In this document: piece after piece, positions 1 through 8,364 of the stretch | How positions within the stretch are numbered: the first letter of the stretch is position 1 | How the letters are laid out: each line of letters opens with the position of its first letter | Source: Sediminicola sp. YIK13 | Lineage (GTDB): Bacteria > Bacteroidota > Bacteroidia > Flavobacteriales > Flavobacteriaceae | DNA length: 64,000 bases | Reading direction: 5' to 3' | Assembly (NCBI RefSeq): GCF_001430825.1 | Contig: NZ_CP010535.1 | Span: 1,654,501-1,718,500 of the forward strand | Made by a program: the position numbers and the translations under genes | The notes under the pieces: model-generated | Database searches by the model: none | Told to the model about the DNA's origin: nothing | Seen by the model: the letters and a program-made list of their open reading frames with translations, nothing else

Positions 1-415
1 TATCGTCCACAGCCTCTTCTTCCTCAGAATAGTAACTGGACAGAGAATCTGGATAGATCCCTATGGCAGAAGCAGATACAAAAGACTCAATTTTGCTCGA
101 ATCAACACTGTCCACACCAGTTCTCAAGGTTTTTAGACTATTTATTCTGCTGTTCAGAATTGCCTGTTTATTGCTTTCCGTCCATCTTTTGGAAATTGAG
201 ACTCCGGCCAGATTAATAATAGAGGTAACTCCTTCAAAACATTCAAGGTCAATTTCCCCTTTGGCAGGGTTCCAATAGAATCCTTTGTAATTGGGATTGG
301 AAACAATTTTACTTTTACTCGTGGAAAGGTAATTAACGTCAATATTTTTCTTGTGGCACAACTCAACAATCGCTGATCCTACTAAACCAGTCGCACCTGT
401 TATTAATATTTTCAT
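1..415 (-). CDS. TIGR01777-family NAD(P)-dependent epimerase, N-terminal part
   Basis: The 3' end of the gene lies outside the window; about 138 N-terminal codons are present. The protein starts MKILITGATGLVGSAIVE, a Rossmann nucleotide-binding glycine motif (GxxGxxG). Further on come a NLAGVSIS segment, KRWTESNKQAILNSRI and SFVSASAIGIYP. These are the conserved blocks of the TIGR01777 (YfcH/SDR39U1) epimerase group, an extended short-chain dehydrogenase family whose substrate is not established. The ATG at 413-415 opens the frame and has no in-frame alternative upstream. Family assignment is firm; function is unknown. Confidence 0.85.
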   Translation of the reverse strand, partial: MKILITGATGLVGSAIVELCHKKNIDVNYLSTSKSKIVSNPNYKGFYWNPAKGEIDLECFEGVTSIINLAGVSISKRWTESNKQAILNSRINSLKTLRTGVDSVDSSKIESFVSASAIGIYPDSLSSYYSEEEEAVDD

Positions 416-529
416 GTTAATTTTTAAGTCAAAGATATAGGTTTTTAGCAGGGAGGTCAAACCCTTTAATTAAGGTTTAACACTATTGGCCAACAATAAC
501 TTAAGGAAATTATAATTTTATGTTATTAT

Positions 530-1213
530 TTAACTTTTAACATCCCCAAAATCAATTTTCACGGCTCGTAGCATCTCCCTCTTCCCTGGGGGACCTGGCA
601 AACGTTCCACTTTAAAACCAACAGACTGCATTGCCCTGCGCACACTTCCTTTCGCGGCATAGGTCACCAGCACTCCATTTTCACTCAGCGCATTGAACAT
701 CTTTTGAAAGAGTGTCTCTGTCCAAAGCTCGGGCTGTACCCTTGCGCCAAAAGCATCAAAGTAAATAAGGTTATAATCCTCCTTATCAGCAATATCCATA
801 AAATCTTTTTGTTGCTTGTGGATGGTAAAATTATTGGTCAACTTTATGGTTTCCTCCCAGGCAGCATCGTGCATTTTTTCGAAACCATTGGCCAACTCTT
901 GGGCGTTGAGTTCATTTATATAATCTAGCTGTCTTATCTCTTCCTTGGTCACAGGAAAAGCTTCTACCCCGGTATACCTTACTTCCAAATTGTAACGGCT
1001 GGATTCTTTCCAAGTGATTAAAGCATTGAGACCTGTACCAAACCCTATTTCAAGTATTGAAATCTTCCTATTTTCAAAAAGTGATAGTCCATGCTTAATG
1101 AATACATGGTATGCTTCTTGGACAGCACCGTGCTTGGAATGGTATTGTTCATCCCAGTCCTCTATCTGTATGGTCTTTGAACCATCTGAAGTGGTAATAA
1201 TTTTTCTTTTCAT
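530..1213 (-). CDS. mnmD: tRNA (5-methylaminomethyl-2-thiouridine)-methyltransferase MnmD
   Basis: The 227-residue protein has the SAM-binding motif EIGFGTGLNALIT near residue 55, followed by LIYFDAFGARVQPELWT and a C-terminal PGPPGKREMLRA segment. These are hallmarks of the stand-alone MnmD (DUF752) methyltransferase, which completes the wobble-uridine modification mnm5s2U in tRNA. In enterobacteria this domain is fused to MnmC; here it is single-domain, as usual outside Proteobacteria. The ATG lies 1 nt after the stop codon of the upstream DUF4920 gene, so the two are probably co-transcribed. Confidence 0.9.
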   Translation of the reverse strand: MKRKIITTSDGSKTIQIEDWDEQYHSKHGAVQEAYHVFIKHGLSLFENRKISILEIGFGTGLNALITWKESSRYNLEVRYTGVEAFPVTKEEIRQLDYINELNAQELANGFEKMHDAAWEETIKLTNNFTIHKQQKDFMDIADKEDYNLIYFDAFGARVQPELWTETLFQKMFNALSENGVLVTYAAKGSVRRAMQSVGFKVERLPGPPGKREMLRAVKIDFGDVKS

Positions 1214-1214
1214 C

Positions 1215-1718
1215 CTACTGTTTAATCAGAACACCATCTGCCTCGAAACTATATGTTTTTTTTGTTTCAGAGATCAATGCCAACTCATCTTCCGATCTGC
1301 CCGCATCTTTCGCAAAATGCTTTTGATCCTCAACGGATTGTTGTTCTACAAAGGCCTTCCCATTGACTATTACTTCTTTGCCTACAATATCCTTGGGCAT
1401 AAAAAACCCATAATCCTTAAACCGTACCATAGCTTCTTGGCCATCTTCCAATTTCAACTTCATCCAACATCCTTTGGCCTGACAAACTTCGGTAACGGTA
1501 GCCGTAAATTTTGAGGTAAGGGTATCCGATACCTCTAAATGTTTGTAGCGATTCCACATTTCCGATTCGGAAATAGCCCCAATGGACTGAATTTCATTGC
1601 CATAGGTGCTGTAATTTACGGTTTCTACTGATTTTTCAGATGCTAACGGGGTAGATTTCTTATCCTTACAAGAGACAATCACTAGCATAAAAACAAGCAA
1701 TATGTTAAAACTTTTCAT
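1215..1718 (-). CDS. DUF4920 domain lipoprotein
   Basis: I chose the ATG at 1718, which begins MKSFNILLVFMLVIVSCKDKK, a lipoprotein signal peptide with Cys at residue 15; a longer frame upstream adds 21 residues that would bury this signal. The mature part has the DUF4920 pattern: an ISESEMW start, then VTEVCQAKGCWMKL with a conserved Cys pair, then FKDYGFFMPKDIVGKEVIVNGKA. The fold is OB-like, and the CxxxGCW motif suggests metal or redox binding, but no function is established. It sits directly upstream of mnmD (1-nt gap), which looks like positional rather than functional linkage. Confidence 0.85.
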   Translation of the reverse strand: MKSFNILLVFMLVIVSCKDKKSTPLASEKSVETVNYSTYGNEIQSIGAISESEMWNRYKHLEVSDTLTSKFTATVTEVCQAKGCWMKLKLEDGQEAMVRFKDYGFFMPKDIVGKEVIVNGKAFVEQQSVEDQKHFAKDAGRSEDELALISETKKTYSFEADGVLIKQ

Positions 1719-1824
1719 ATCTGATAATTTTTTGTTCCAGAATACAAATCTGGTCTTTTTTAAACGAAAAAAGAAGGGCAACTAGTGATAATTCATTAAT
1801 TTTATTGCCATAAATTTAAATTGA

Positions 1825-2889
1825 ATGGATACGAGTGTAAAGAATGTTATCGTTGAAAAAGCGAAAACATCAAAAATTGACCAAGTAGATTTCAATAATC
1901 TATCATTTGGAAGTATAGTTACAGATCATATGATGGTATGCGACTATAAGAATGGGGCTTGGGAAACCCCAAAAGTAGTTCCTTACCAGCCCATTACATT
2001 GGATCCTTCCTCTAAAATATTTCACTACGGACAATCTGTATTTGAGGGAATGAAGGCGTACAAGGATACAGACAACAACGTTTGGCTGTTCCGCCCTTTG
2101 GAAAACCAGAAACGCCTCAATATTTCATCTAAAAGATTGGCCATCCCGGAAATCCCTGAAGCGTATTTCATGGAGGGTTTAAAGGCATTGTTAAAGGTAG
2201 ACCAGCAGTGGATTCCACAGACGGAAGGCAGCTCTCTGTACATAAGGCCATTTGTGTTCGCTACAGGGAAAGGGTTTCATGCTTCTCCTGCCAATGAATA
2301 TAAATTTATTATTGCTTGTGCACCTTCAGGACCATATTTTTCTGGAAAGGTAAAGGTATTGATAGAAGAGAAATACTCCAGATCTGCTAACGGCGGGGTA
2401 GGTTTTGCTAAAGCTGGAGGTAACTATGCTGGACAATTCTACCCAACACAGTTAGCTGTTGCAAAAGGATACAACCAAGTAATCTGGACGGATGACAATA
2501 GCCACGAATATATTGAGGAGGCAGGTGCTATGAACATCTTTATCAGGATCAATGACACCCTTATCACAAGCCCTACCAGCGATAGAATATTGGATGGTAT
2601 AACCAGAAAGAGCTTGATTGAACTCGCCAAAGACGAGGGAATCAATGTCGAGGTTCGGAAAATCACTGTAAAAGAAGTTGTTGAGGAATCTAAAAACGGT
2701 ACGTTGATGGAAATGTTTGGCGCTGGAACAGCTGCTGTAATTTCACCGATCTCAGCTTTTGGATTTCAAGAAAATGATTATGAGCTTCCTGAGTTGGATA
2801 ATAGTTATGCTGCATTATTGAAGAAACGCATCACTGATATACAGTACAACAGAGCCGAAGACAAATTTGGTTGGAGGTATAAATTATAA
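1825..2889 (+). CDS. ilvE: Branched-chain amino acid aminotransferase
   Basis: This is a 354-residue fold-type IV PLP aminotransferase. The PLP lysine is Lys196 in AKAGGNYAGQFYPTQLA. The characteristic EYIEEAGAMNIF block and a C-terminal GAGTAAVISP phosphate-binding loop follow. The overall pattern (HYGQSVFEGMKAY, RLNISSKRLAIP) matches the eukaryote-like type II branched-chain aminotransferases common in Bacteroidota. It catalyses the last transamination to Leu, Ile and Val and the first step of their catabolism. It is a monocistronic gene with its own terminator at 2905-2936. Confidence 0.95.
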   Translation: MDTSVKNVIVEKAKTSKIDQVDFNNLSFGSIVTDHMMVCDYKNGAWETPKVVPYQPITLDPSSKIFHYGQSVFEGMKAYKDTDNNVWLFRPLENQKRLNISSKRLAIPEIPEAYFMEGLKALLKVDQQWIPQTEGSSLYIRPFVFATGKGFHASPANEYKFIIACAPSGPYFSGKVKVLIEEKYSRSANGGVGFAKAGGNYAGQFYPTQLAVAKGYNQVIWTDDNSHEYIEEAGAMNIFIRINDTLITSPTSDRILDGITRKSLIELAKDEGINVEVRKITVKEVVEESKNGTLMEMFGAGTAAVISPISAFGFQENDYELPELDNSYAALLKKRITDIQYNRAEDKFGWRYKL

Positions 2890-2904
2890 GAATGCTGGTT
2901 ACAT

Positions 2905-2936
2905 AAAAAAAAGCACCTGAGAAGGTGCTTTTTTTA
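2905..2936. terminator. Bidirectional rho-independent terminator
   Basis: Perfect stem AAGCACCT (2911-2918), loop GAGA, AGGTGCTT (2923-2930). A-run on the left and T-run on the right let it serve ilvE on the plus strand and the converging pyrophosphohydrolase gene on the minus strand. Confidence 0.9.
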
Positions 2937-3323
2937 TTTCTTATCCAAAATCTCTTTGATGTTCGGTTTAAAATAATTGGGGCCTTTCAATACCTTCCCG
3001 TCTTCCCTATAAATAGGCTTTCCATTTTCATCCAATTTACTCATATTGCTGCGCTGTATCTCTTCGAATACTTCCTCTATTTTATACTGCATGCCATGTT
3101 CCAATATAGTACCGCACAAGATATACAACATATCTCCCAGAGCATCCGCCACTTCTACCAAATCATTATTGTTGGCTGCCTCTAAATATTCCTTATTCTC
3201 CTCATCCATCAAATTATATCGAAGTAAATTTTTGCTTGCTCCCAAATCTGCCATGGTGGTATTGGACACCCCCAGACCAAATGAACTGTGGAATAGCTCT
3301 ACTGCACGAAGTTTACGTTTCAT
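2934..3323 (-). CDS. MazG-like nucleoside triphosphate pyrophosphohydrolase
   Basis: The 129-residue all-alpha protein carries the Mg-binding pattern of the all-alpha NTP-PPase superfamily: DEENKEYLEA around residues 40-49 and DLVEVADALGDMLYIL around 54-69 (E-E-x-x-E then E-x-x-D). Such enzymes hydrolyse NTPs to NMP and PPi, typically to clear non-canonical nucleotides. The C-terminal half, with GPNYFKPNI, is usual for the Bacteroidota subgroup, which is often annotated as phosphoribosyl-ATP pyrophosphohydrolase-like. No histidine genes are nearby, so a house-cleaning role is the more likely inference. Confidence 0.8.
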   Translation of the reverse strand: MKRKLRAVELFHSSFGLGVSNTTMADLGASKNLLRYNLMDEENKEYLEAANNNDLVEVADALGDMLYILCGTILEHGMQYKIEEVFEEIQRSNMSKLDENGKPIYREDGKVLKGPNYFKPNIKEILDKK

Positions 3324-3365
3324 TTTTGTTGTATTTTAAGTTAGCTTTGCGTAAAAATAAAAAAT

Positions 3366-3554
3366 ATGTTCAGTAACGGACAATTAATTTTTGCCGCCTC
3401 TTTTGTGATTGTTTTTATTGGGGTTATGATATTTTCATATAAAAAAGACAAGCAACTACACCTTAAAAACTACAAGGGGGTCAAGTGGATCGGCATAACC
3501 TTCATCACCTTCATAATAATTCTTTTTATTATTAAGTATTTGCTTAAAAATTAA
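3366..3554 (+). CDS. Small two-helix membrane protein
   Basis: A 62-residue protein with two predicted membrane segments (about residues 7-24 and 42-58), separated by a basic loop with KKDKQ and KNYKG. No family is recognised with confidence. The ATG lies 42 nt after the divergent pyrophosphohydrolase start, which leaves room only for a short shared promoter region. Strong hydrophobic patterning and clean start and stop support a real gene; function is unknown. Confidence 0.6.
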   Translation: MFSNGQLIFAASFVIVFIGVMIFSYKKDKQLHLKNYKGVKWIGITFITFIIILFIIKYLLKN

Positions 3555-3606
3555 CAGTTTAGCTAACTTAACCACAAAAATACGCACCTTCACAACATAA
3601 AACCCA

Positions 3607-3642
3607 TTTGCAACGTTTAATATAACAAAAGGCGTATTTTTG
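3607..3642 (+). promoter_or_regulatory. Bacteroidota-type promoter
   Basis: A perfect -7 box TATTTTTG (TAnnTTTG) at 3635-3642. A TTTG at 3607-3610 could be the -33 box, although the 24-nt spacing is long. The TTG inside the -7 box also opens the downstream reading frame, so it is promoter rather than start codon. Confidence 0.6.
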
Positions 3643-3669
3643 CGTTATAATGCTAAACAATTCGGACAA

Positions 3670-3849
3670 ATGGTAACATTTTTTAACATTCTAATCACCT
3701 TGGTTGCTATAAATGCCATTCTTTTGATCTTTAGCGTAAACCGCACCAACAAGAAGAATACAGTTACAGCTGATAAAAACTTACAAGGTTCGGCCTCTAA
3801 GGTCTATCCAATTGATTTAAGTTCTTCCAATTACAAAAAAGCCATTTAG
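3670..3849 (+). CDS. Small single-pass membrane protein
   Basis: From the ATG at 3670 this is a 59-residue protein with one hydrophobic helix (MVTFFNILITLVAINAILL), then a basic, Asn/Lys-rich soluble tail. The frame can be extended 10 codons to a TTG, but that TTG lies inside a -7 promoter box, so the ATG is the better start. It ends 17 nt before crcB and may be co-transcribed with it. No family recognised. Confidence 0.5.
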   Translation: MVTFFNILITLVAINAILLIFSVNRTNKKNTVTADKNLQGSASKVYPIDLSSSNYKKAI

Positions 3850-3866
3850 TTTTATACTTTTAGAGT

Positions 3867-4238
3867 ATGAAACAAATGATGCTTGTTTTTTTGGGTGGAG
3901 GATTAGGGAGCGTGCTGCGCTTTCTGATTTCCAAAACCTACAACCATCATTATATCAACTTCTATTTGGGCACTTTTTTAGCCAACAGCATCGGATGCCT
4001 CCTTATAGGTATCTTACTGGGCCTTTCTGCCAAACACAATTATCTTTCACAAAACCAAACCTTATTATTGGCTACCGGATTTTGTGGTGGCTTCACCACC
4101 TTTTCTACTTTTGCTTTTGAGAACTATTCATTTCTCAAGGCCGGCGAACTTCTCAACTTTTCCCTTTACACACTTTCAAGCATCATTATTGGAGTTATAG
4201 CCGTGGCTATAGGCCTCTGGATCTCCAAATTGATCTAA
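3867..4238 (+). CDS. crcB: Fluoride exporter CrcB/FluC
   Basis: A 123-residue, four-helix membrane protein. It begins with the GGGLGSVLRF block (GGxxGxxxRY in the family), has TFLANSIGCLLIG in helix 2 and the signature GFCGGFTTFSTFAFE in helix 3, which lines the fluoride pore with Phe and Thr residues. Length and order match single-gene CrcB dual-topology dimers. I see no fluoride riboswitch upstream; the leader is only 17 nt after the preceding small gene. Confidence 0.93.
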   Translation: MKQMMLVFLGGGLGSVLRFLISKTYNHHYINFYLGTFLANSIGCLLIGILLGLSAKHNYLSQNQTLLLATGFCGGFTTFSTFAFENYSFLKAGELLNFSLYTLSSIIIGVIAVAIGLWISKLI

Positions 4239-4316
4239 CTACAAGACTTCGTATGCCTTTATAGAGATAAGCGAAATATGACATTTTGCCTTATTCCTTA
4301 CATAATTCGCACTTTT

Positions 4317-4356
4317 TAATCGAAAAAGATGCACTTATGTCAACTATTTTCGATTA
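4317..4356. repeat. Inverted repeat between crcB and glnB
   Basis: Perfect 10-bp arms TAATCGAAAA (4317-4326) and TTTTCGATTA (4347-4356) around a 20-nt loop. It lies in the 287-nt gap and could be the crcB terminator or an operator for the nitrogen cassette; no T-run follows, so a simple terminator is doubtful. The rest of the gap holds AT-rich sequence and GGGGGTTAA / TAACCC elements at 4422-4455. Confidence 0.5.
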
Positions 4357-4495
4357 GTACTGCCAAAAAGCGATTGAACCTCAAAATTATCAACTTAAAA
4401 AATAGATACCCATAATTTTATGGGGGTTAATTTATTATATACATAAAAATAACCCATCTATCCCCTATTCTTAGAGGGTGTTAATTTTTTTAACA

Positions 4496-4503
4496 TACAT
4501 TTG
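4496..4503 (+). promoter_or_regulatory. -7 box of glnB-amtB promoter
   Basis: TACATTTG fits TAnnTTTG and lies 23 nt before the glnB ATG. No TTTG occurs at the expected -33 distance. Instead an inverted repeat GTTAA-TTTTT-TTAAC sits just upstream (about 4480-4494), which suggests activator-dependent transcription. Confidence 0.5.
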
Positions 4504-4525
4504 ACCCATAATTAATAAATCAATT

Positions 4526-4864
4526 ATGAAAAAAGTAGAGGCAATTATTAGAAAGTCAAAATTTGACGAAGTAAAAAAAGCACTTCATCAAATTGAGGTG
4601 AACTTCTTCAGCTACTGGGATGTAACTGGAGTTGGTAATGAAAAACAGGGCCATGTTTATCGCGGAATTTCCTACAGTACATCAGATATCCAAAGAAGAT
4701 ACCTTGTTATTGTAGTTTCAGATGATTTCTTGGACAGAACCGTTAGCACCATTTTAGAGACAGCCAGTACCGGAAATGTAGGCGATGGAAAAATATTTAT
4801 TTCCGATGTCATCGATGCTTATCGCATTAGGACAAAAGAAAATGGACATTCAGGTATCAACTAA
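4526..4864 (+). CDS. glnB: P-II family nitrogen regulatory protein
   Basis: The 112-residue protein starts MKKVEAIIRKSKFDEVKKAL, the first beta-alpha unit of P-II signal proteins. Its T-loop contains VYRGISYSTSD, which keeps the tyrosine modified in many P-II proteins, although the loop (GVGNEKQG) is divergent. The C-terminal block GNVGDGKIFISDVIDAYRIRT is the canonical ATP/2-oxoglutarate-binding region. It lies 30 nt upstream of amtB, the classic pairing in which GlnK-type P-II blocks the ammonium channel when nitrogen is plentiful. GlnK-like by context; I use glnB as the family symbol. Confidence 0.92.
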   Translation: MKKVEAIIRKSKFDEVKKALHQIEVNFFSYWDVTGVGNEKQGHVYRGISYSTSDIQRRYLVIVVSDDFLDRTVSTILETASTGNVGDGKIFISDVIDAYRIRTKENGHSGIN

Positions 4865-4894
4865 CTCAAGTAAAACTTATTAAACATTACAAAA

Positions 4895-6139
4895 ATGGAA
4901 GCAGGATTATTTACAGCCAATAATGTTTGGATGATGATTTGTACAGGACTTGTATTCTTCATGCACCTTGGATTCTCTCTTTTGGAGATTGGACTCACCA
5001 GACAAAAAAATACGATCAACATATTATTTAAGAATGTCTTTATTATCTGTGTAGGACTCCTATTATACTATATAGGCGGTTTTAACCTAATGTACCCTGG
5101 AGACTTTAATGGGTATGTAGGATTTGCAGGGTTCGGATTGGATCCGGGAGAAGCGGGAATGACCGTTGAATATGCCAGCGGAGGATACACCTATTGGACA
5201 GATTTTCTATTTCAGGCCATGTTTGCCGCTACAGCAGCGACCATTGTTTCTGGAGCAGTAGCTGAACGTATCAAAATAGGTCCGTTTATGATTTTTACCA
5301 TCATATATGTAGGTCTGGTCTATCCAATTGTTGGGTCATGGCAATGGGGAGGTGGATTCCTATCTACCCTTGGAGGTGATGATGCAGGTTTTCACGATTT
5401 CGCAGGGTCTACTTTAGTACATTCCGTGGGCGGATGGGCAGCCCTTATCGCTGTATACCTTTTAGGTCCTCGTATCGGTAAATTTGGAGAAGACGGAAAG
5501 CCAAATGCTATCCCTGGACACAACATTCCTTTCGCAGCAGCGGGAGTATTGATTCTTTGGTTAGGATGGTTCGGATTTAACGGTGGATCAGTACTTTCAG
5601 CAGATCCGGCCGGAACTTCACTGGTATTGGTTACCACAAGTTTGGCAGCAGCAGCAGGTGGTGTAGGCGCATTTATCTTTTCTACTATTCTCTATAAAAA
5701 TTATGACCTTACCATGTTCTTAAATGGTATTCTTGGTGGTTTGGTAGGAATTACTGCCGGTGCAGACTTAATGTCGCCGCTCGAATCTATCATTATAGGT
5801 GGAATAGCAGGTGTTATCATAGTATTTGGAGTAGCGCTTATTGATAAAATTAAATTGGATGATCCTGTAGGAGCTATCGCAGTTCACTTGATCTGCGGTA
5901 TCTGGGGCACCTTGGCCGTTGGTATCTTTGGAGCAAAAGCCGGAGGAGACCAATTCATTTATCAATTAGCTGGAGTAGGTGCGGCAGCTGTATTTTGTTC
6001 GCTATGTGCCTTCATTATCCTATACACACTTAAGAAAACTATAGGTATACGAGTTTCGAAGGAAGAAGAAATTGAAGGATTGGATCTTCACGAACACGGA
6101 ATGGACGCCTATCCCGATTTTAGATTGAATCAACACTAA
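4895..6139 (+). CDS. amtB: Ammonium transporter AmtB
   Basis: The 414-residue protein has 11 predicted membrane helices. The twin pore histidines are visible in STLVHSVGGWAALIA and AVHLICGIWGTLAVG, which is diagnostic of the Amt/Rh channel family. Other conserved parts include LLEIGLTRQKN, FQAMFAATAATIVSGAVAER and WLGWFGFNGGS. The C-terminal tail (EEEIEGLDLHEHGMDAYPDF) is the regulatory segment found in Amt proteins that couple to P-II. It is co-transcribed with the P-II gene and followed by a terminator. Confidence 0.96.
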   Translation: MEAGLFTANNVWMMICTGLVFFMHLGFSLLEIGLTRQKNTINILFKNVFIICVGLLLYYIGGFNLMYPGDFNGYVGFAGFGLDPGEAGMTVEYASGGYTYWTDFLFQAMFAATAATIVSGAVAERIKIGPFMIFTIIYVGLVYPIVGSWQWGGGFLSTLGGDDAGFHDFAGSTLVHSVGGWAALIAVYLLGPRIGKFGEDGKPNAIPGHNIPFAAAGVLILWLGWFGFNGGSVLSADPAGTSLVLVTTSLAAAAGGVGAFIFSTILYKNYDLTMFLNGILGGLVGITAGADLMSPLESIIIGGIAGVIIVFGVALIDKIKLDDPVGAIAVHLICGIWGTLAVGIFGAKAGGDQFIYQLAGVGAAAVFCSLCAFIILYTLKKTIGIRVSKEEEIEGLDLHEHGMDAYPDFRLNQH

Positions 6140-6157
6140 TTACCATTATCAAATAAA

Positions 6158-6185
6158 AACGGAGCGTTTTGCAGAACGCTCCGTT
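6158..6185 (+). terminator. Terminator after amtB
   Basis: Perfect 11-bp stem AACGGAGCGTT (6158-6168) / AACGCTCCGTT (6175-6185), loop TTGCAG. The T-run is weak, so it may allow read-through into the porin gene 78 nt further on. Confidence 0.75.
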
Positions 6186-6263
6186 ACATAACCTTTTCAC
6201 AATTAAACATCACGAACAATAATTCATCGCTCCTTTTAATAAGGACAATTAAATCATTGAAAT

Positions 6264-7310
6264 ATGAAAACGATTATCCATACAAATAACGTAAAAAAAA
6301 TAGTTTTTTTAACTATAGCTTTATTGACAACTGGACTTTTTGCCCAAGAGGAAGAAACAGAAACAACACCTAAATTTTCATTGAGCGGATCTGTAGATGC
6401 CTACTACCGCGCAAACCTTAGTGCCCCAAACGATGAGGATGCCATTGCACCGGGATCTTCTTTCGCAAACCTACCAGGATTTGCTTTGGGCATGGCCAAT
6501 GTCATTGCAAGTTATGAAGGGGAAGATGTTGGTTTTGTGGCCGATCTTGTATTTGGACCTCGCGGTACAGATGCCATTTTTGCTTCCCCAATGTATTCAT
6601 CCACTGGAAATATAGTGAACCAATTATATGTCTATTGGAATGTTAGCGACAATGTAAAATTGACCTTTGGAAATTTCAATACCTTTTTGGGATATGAGGT
6701 TATTTCACCGGTAGCTAACTTTAACTACAGTACATCCTACCTATTCTCCTATGGTCCTTTTTCACATACAGGATTGAAGGCCGATTTTGATCTTGGGAAC
6801 GAATGGTCTGCCATGGTTGCAGTAATGAACCCAACAGATCTAACCGAATTTAACCCAACCGGTAACTATGCTTTTGGGGCACAATTGGGCTATAGCGGTC
6901 AATATTTGAACTTTATCACCGATGACGGAGCCTACGAAATCGACTTTACAGGAGGTTTTGATGTGTCTGATGAGTTTTTCTTGGGAATAAACGCAGCATA
7001 TTTTGACAATGACGGAGTAGGTTTTGCTGGTGCAGCTTTATATCCACAGTACGCTACTTCCGACACTTTCACCATTGGATTGAGAGGTGAATATTTCACT
7101 GAAACTGGAGACTTTGGCGCCATTGGAACAGGAGTTGAAGATTCCAGTGTATTTGCAGTTACCTTAACTGGAAGTGCTACTATTGGCAACTTAATGATCA
7201 AACCAGAATTGAGACTGGACAGTGCGTCTGATGATGCGTTTATTGACAACGACCTTGGCCCGACGAAGAGTCTTTCCTCATTTGTATTGGCAGCCGTTTA
7301 TTCTTTCTAA
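6264..7310 (+). CDS. Bbp2-type outer-membrane beta-barrel porin
   Basis: The 348-residue protein has a signal peptide ending about LLTTGLFAQ, then FSLSGSVDAYYRAN and a long series of alternating aromatic/glycine beta strands ending in the outer-membrane signature VLAAVYSF. The layout (FGNFNTFLGYEVISPVANFNYSTSYLFSYGPFSHTGLKA) matches the putative beta-barrel porin-2 (OmpL-like, PF07642) family. Position behind glnB-amtB suggests nitrogen-regulated uptake of a small nitrogen compound across the outer membrane; this is inference from context. Confidence 0.8.
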   Translation: MKTIIHTNNVKKIVFLTIALLTTGLFAQEEETETTPKFSLSGSVDAYYRANLSAPNDEDAIAPGSSFANLPGFALGMANVIASYEGEDVGFVADLVFGPRGTDAIFASPMYSSTGNIVNQLYVYWNVSDNVKLTFGNFNTFLGYEVISPVANFNYSTSYLFSYGPFSHTGLKADFDLGNEWSAMVAVMNPTDLTEFNPTGNYAFGAQLGYSGQYLNFITDDGAYEIDFTGGFDVSDEFFLGINAAYFDNDGVGFAGAALYPQYATSDTFTIGLRGEYFTETGDFGAIGTGVEDSSVFAVTLTGSATIGNLMIKPELRLDSASDDAFIDNDLGPTKSLSSFVLAAVYSF

Positions 7311-7341
7311 AGAAATAAGTAGTTTAGTTTATATATTCTAA

Positions 7342-7375
7342 AAAATCCTGGCAGCAACTGCTAGGATTTTTTTTT
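7342..7375. terminator. Bidirectional terminator
   Basis: Stem AAAATCCTGGCAG (7342-7354), loop CAA, CTGCTAGGATTTT (7358-7370) with one G-T pair, followed by T residues. It ends the porin gene and lies at the stop of the converging DUF1684 gene. Confidence 0.85.
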
Positions 7376-8021
7376 AATTATCACCAGGCATAAATGCCTT
7401 TACCCCGGCCATAACCTTTACAGACATGGAATTAACTGTTGGCACTATTGGGCAGGAATATTTTTTATTGTACGCGCAATAAGGATTATAGGCCCTATTA
7501 AAATCTATGATCAAGCTATCTCCGTCAGGAATACTTAAGTCAATATAACGTCCCCCAGAATAGGTTTCTTCTCCGTTTGTCTCATCTAAAAAAGGAAGGA
7601 ACAAATAGTCCTTATACTTCTCCTCCAACATCAGCTCCTGGTTCTGATAAACCTCCAATTGATACTGTTCGCCCTTCAGTGAAAAATAAGCCACGCCATA
7701 AGTGACTTCCTTTGATTTCCTATCCGTTGTTGTAGGCATCATAAAAGGTACTGCTTCAGGGGTACGTACAAATTTTGCTACCACCCTGTAGGTAGTATCA
7801 GGTTGAAAAAAAGACAGGCCGTTAAAATCCATGCGATATCGGTCAGGCAAAGGGGAAGACTCAGGGTCTTTGAATTCTTGATTCATTTTTTTCTGAAATT
7901 CCAGAATTTCACCAAGGGCAGTAGACCCGTTCGCTGGGATATCAACCTTGTTTTCTGAATGATATTTCTTTTCTTTACATCCTAGGACAAGCAAAAGCAG
8001 TATCACATATAAATATCTCAT
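7374..8021 (-). CDS. DUF1684 domain lipoprotein
   Basis: The ATG at 8021 gives MRYLYVILLLLVLGCKEKK, a lipoprotein signal with the lipid-accepting Cys at residue 16; the frame extends 27 codons further but would hide this signal. The domain ends with FNRAYNPYCAYNKKYSCPIVPTVN, the conserved NPYCAYN...CP signature of DUF1684. DUF1684 proteins are widespread in Bacteroidota and Actinobacteria and have no proven function. The protein is probably anchored in the periplasm or outer membrane. It overlaps the terminator but no other gene. Confidence 0.85.
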   Translation of the reverse strand: MRYLYVILLLLVLGCKEKKYHSENKVDIPANGSTALGEILEFQKKMNQEFKDPESSPLPDRYRMDFNGLSFFQPDTTYRVVAKFVRTPEAVPFMMPTTTDRKSKEVTYGVAYFSLKGEQYQLEVYQNQELMLEEKYKDYLFLPFLDETNGEETYSGGRYIDLSIPDGDSLIIDFNRAYNPYCAYNKKYSCPIVPTVNSMSVKVMAGVKAFMPGDN

Positions 8022-8306
8022 TTCTATAGTTTCAAATCGTTCGAATGGTAAAAATACAACATACCATATTTTTATCGCGTTTTGTTGTCCAATAGAATTC
8101 AATGGATTCTGAATCGCTAAAATATTATTCTTTCAAAATTTTCAGGACTTTCAACCTTTTAAGTTTTCAGAGAAAAACTATTTTAAAGAATCAGATTTGA
8201 TAGTCCTTCAAATTGACTGTATTTTATGCGGATCATACGATCATTTGGAGTTTCACTTGAGCTACATTGATTTAGTTATGGCCCATTACAATACAATTTT
8301 GCGCTG

Positions 8307-8337
8307 TTTCAGCGACATTTAATTACTTTTACTTTTG
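8307..8337 (+). promoter_or_regulatory. Promoter of the DJ-1/PfpI lipoprotein gene
   Basis: TTTC (8307-8310), 19-nt spacer, TACTTTTG (8330-8337). This fits the Bacteroidota -33/-7 consensus with one mismatch. The TTG within the -7 box is the apparent upstream start of the frame and should not be used. The rest of the gap 8022-8306 shows nothing I can assign. Confidence 0.65.
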
Positions 8338-8364
8338 AAAAAACACACCAACAAATACAAAAAA

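Noticed and set aside
4239-4525. Sigma-54 promoter for glnB-amtB
   Set aside because: No GG-N10-GC element; the TAnnTTTG -7 box fits the Bacteroidota housekeeping sigma instead.
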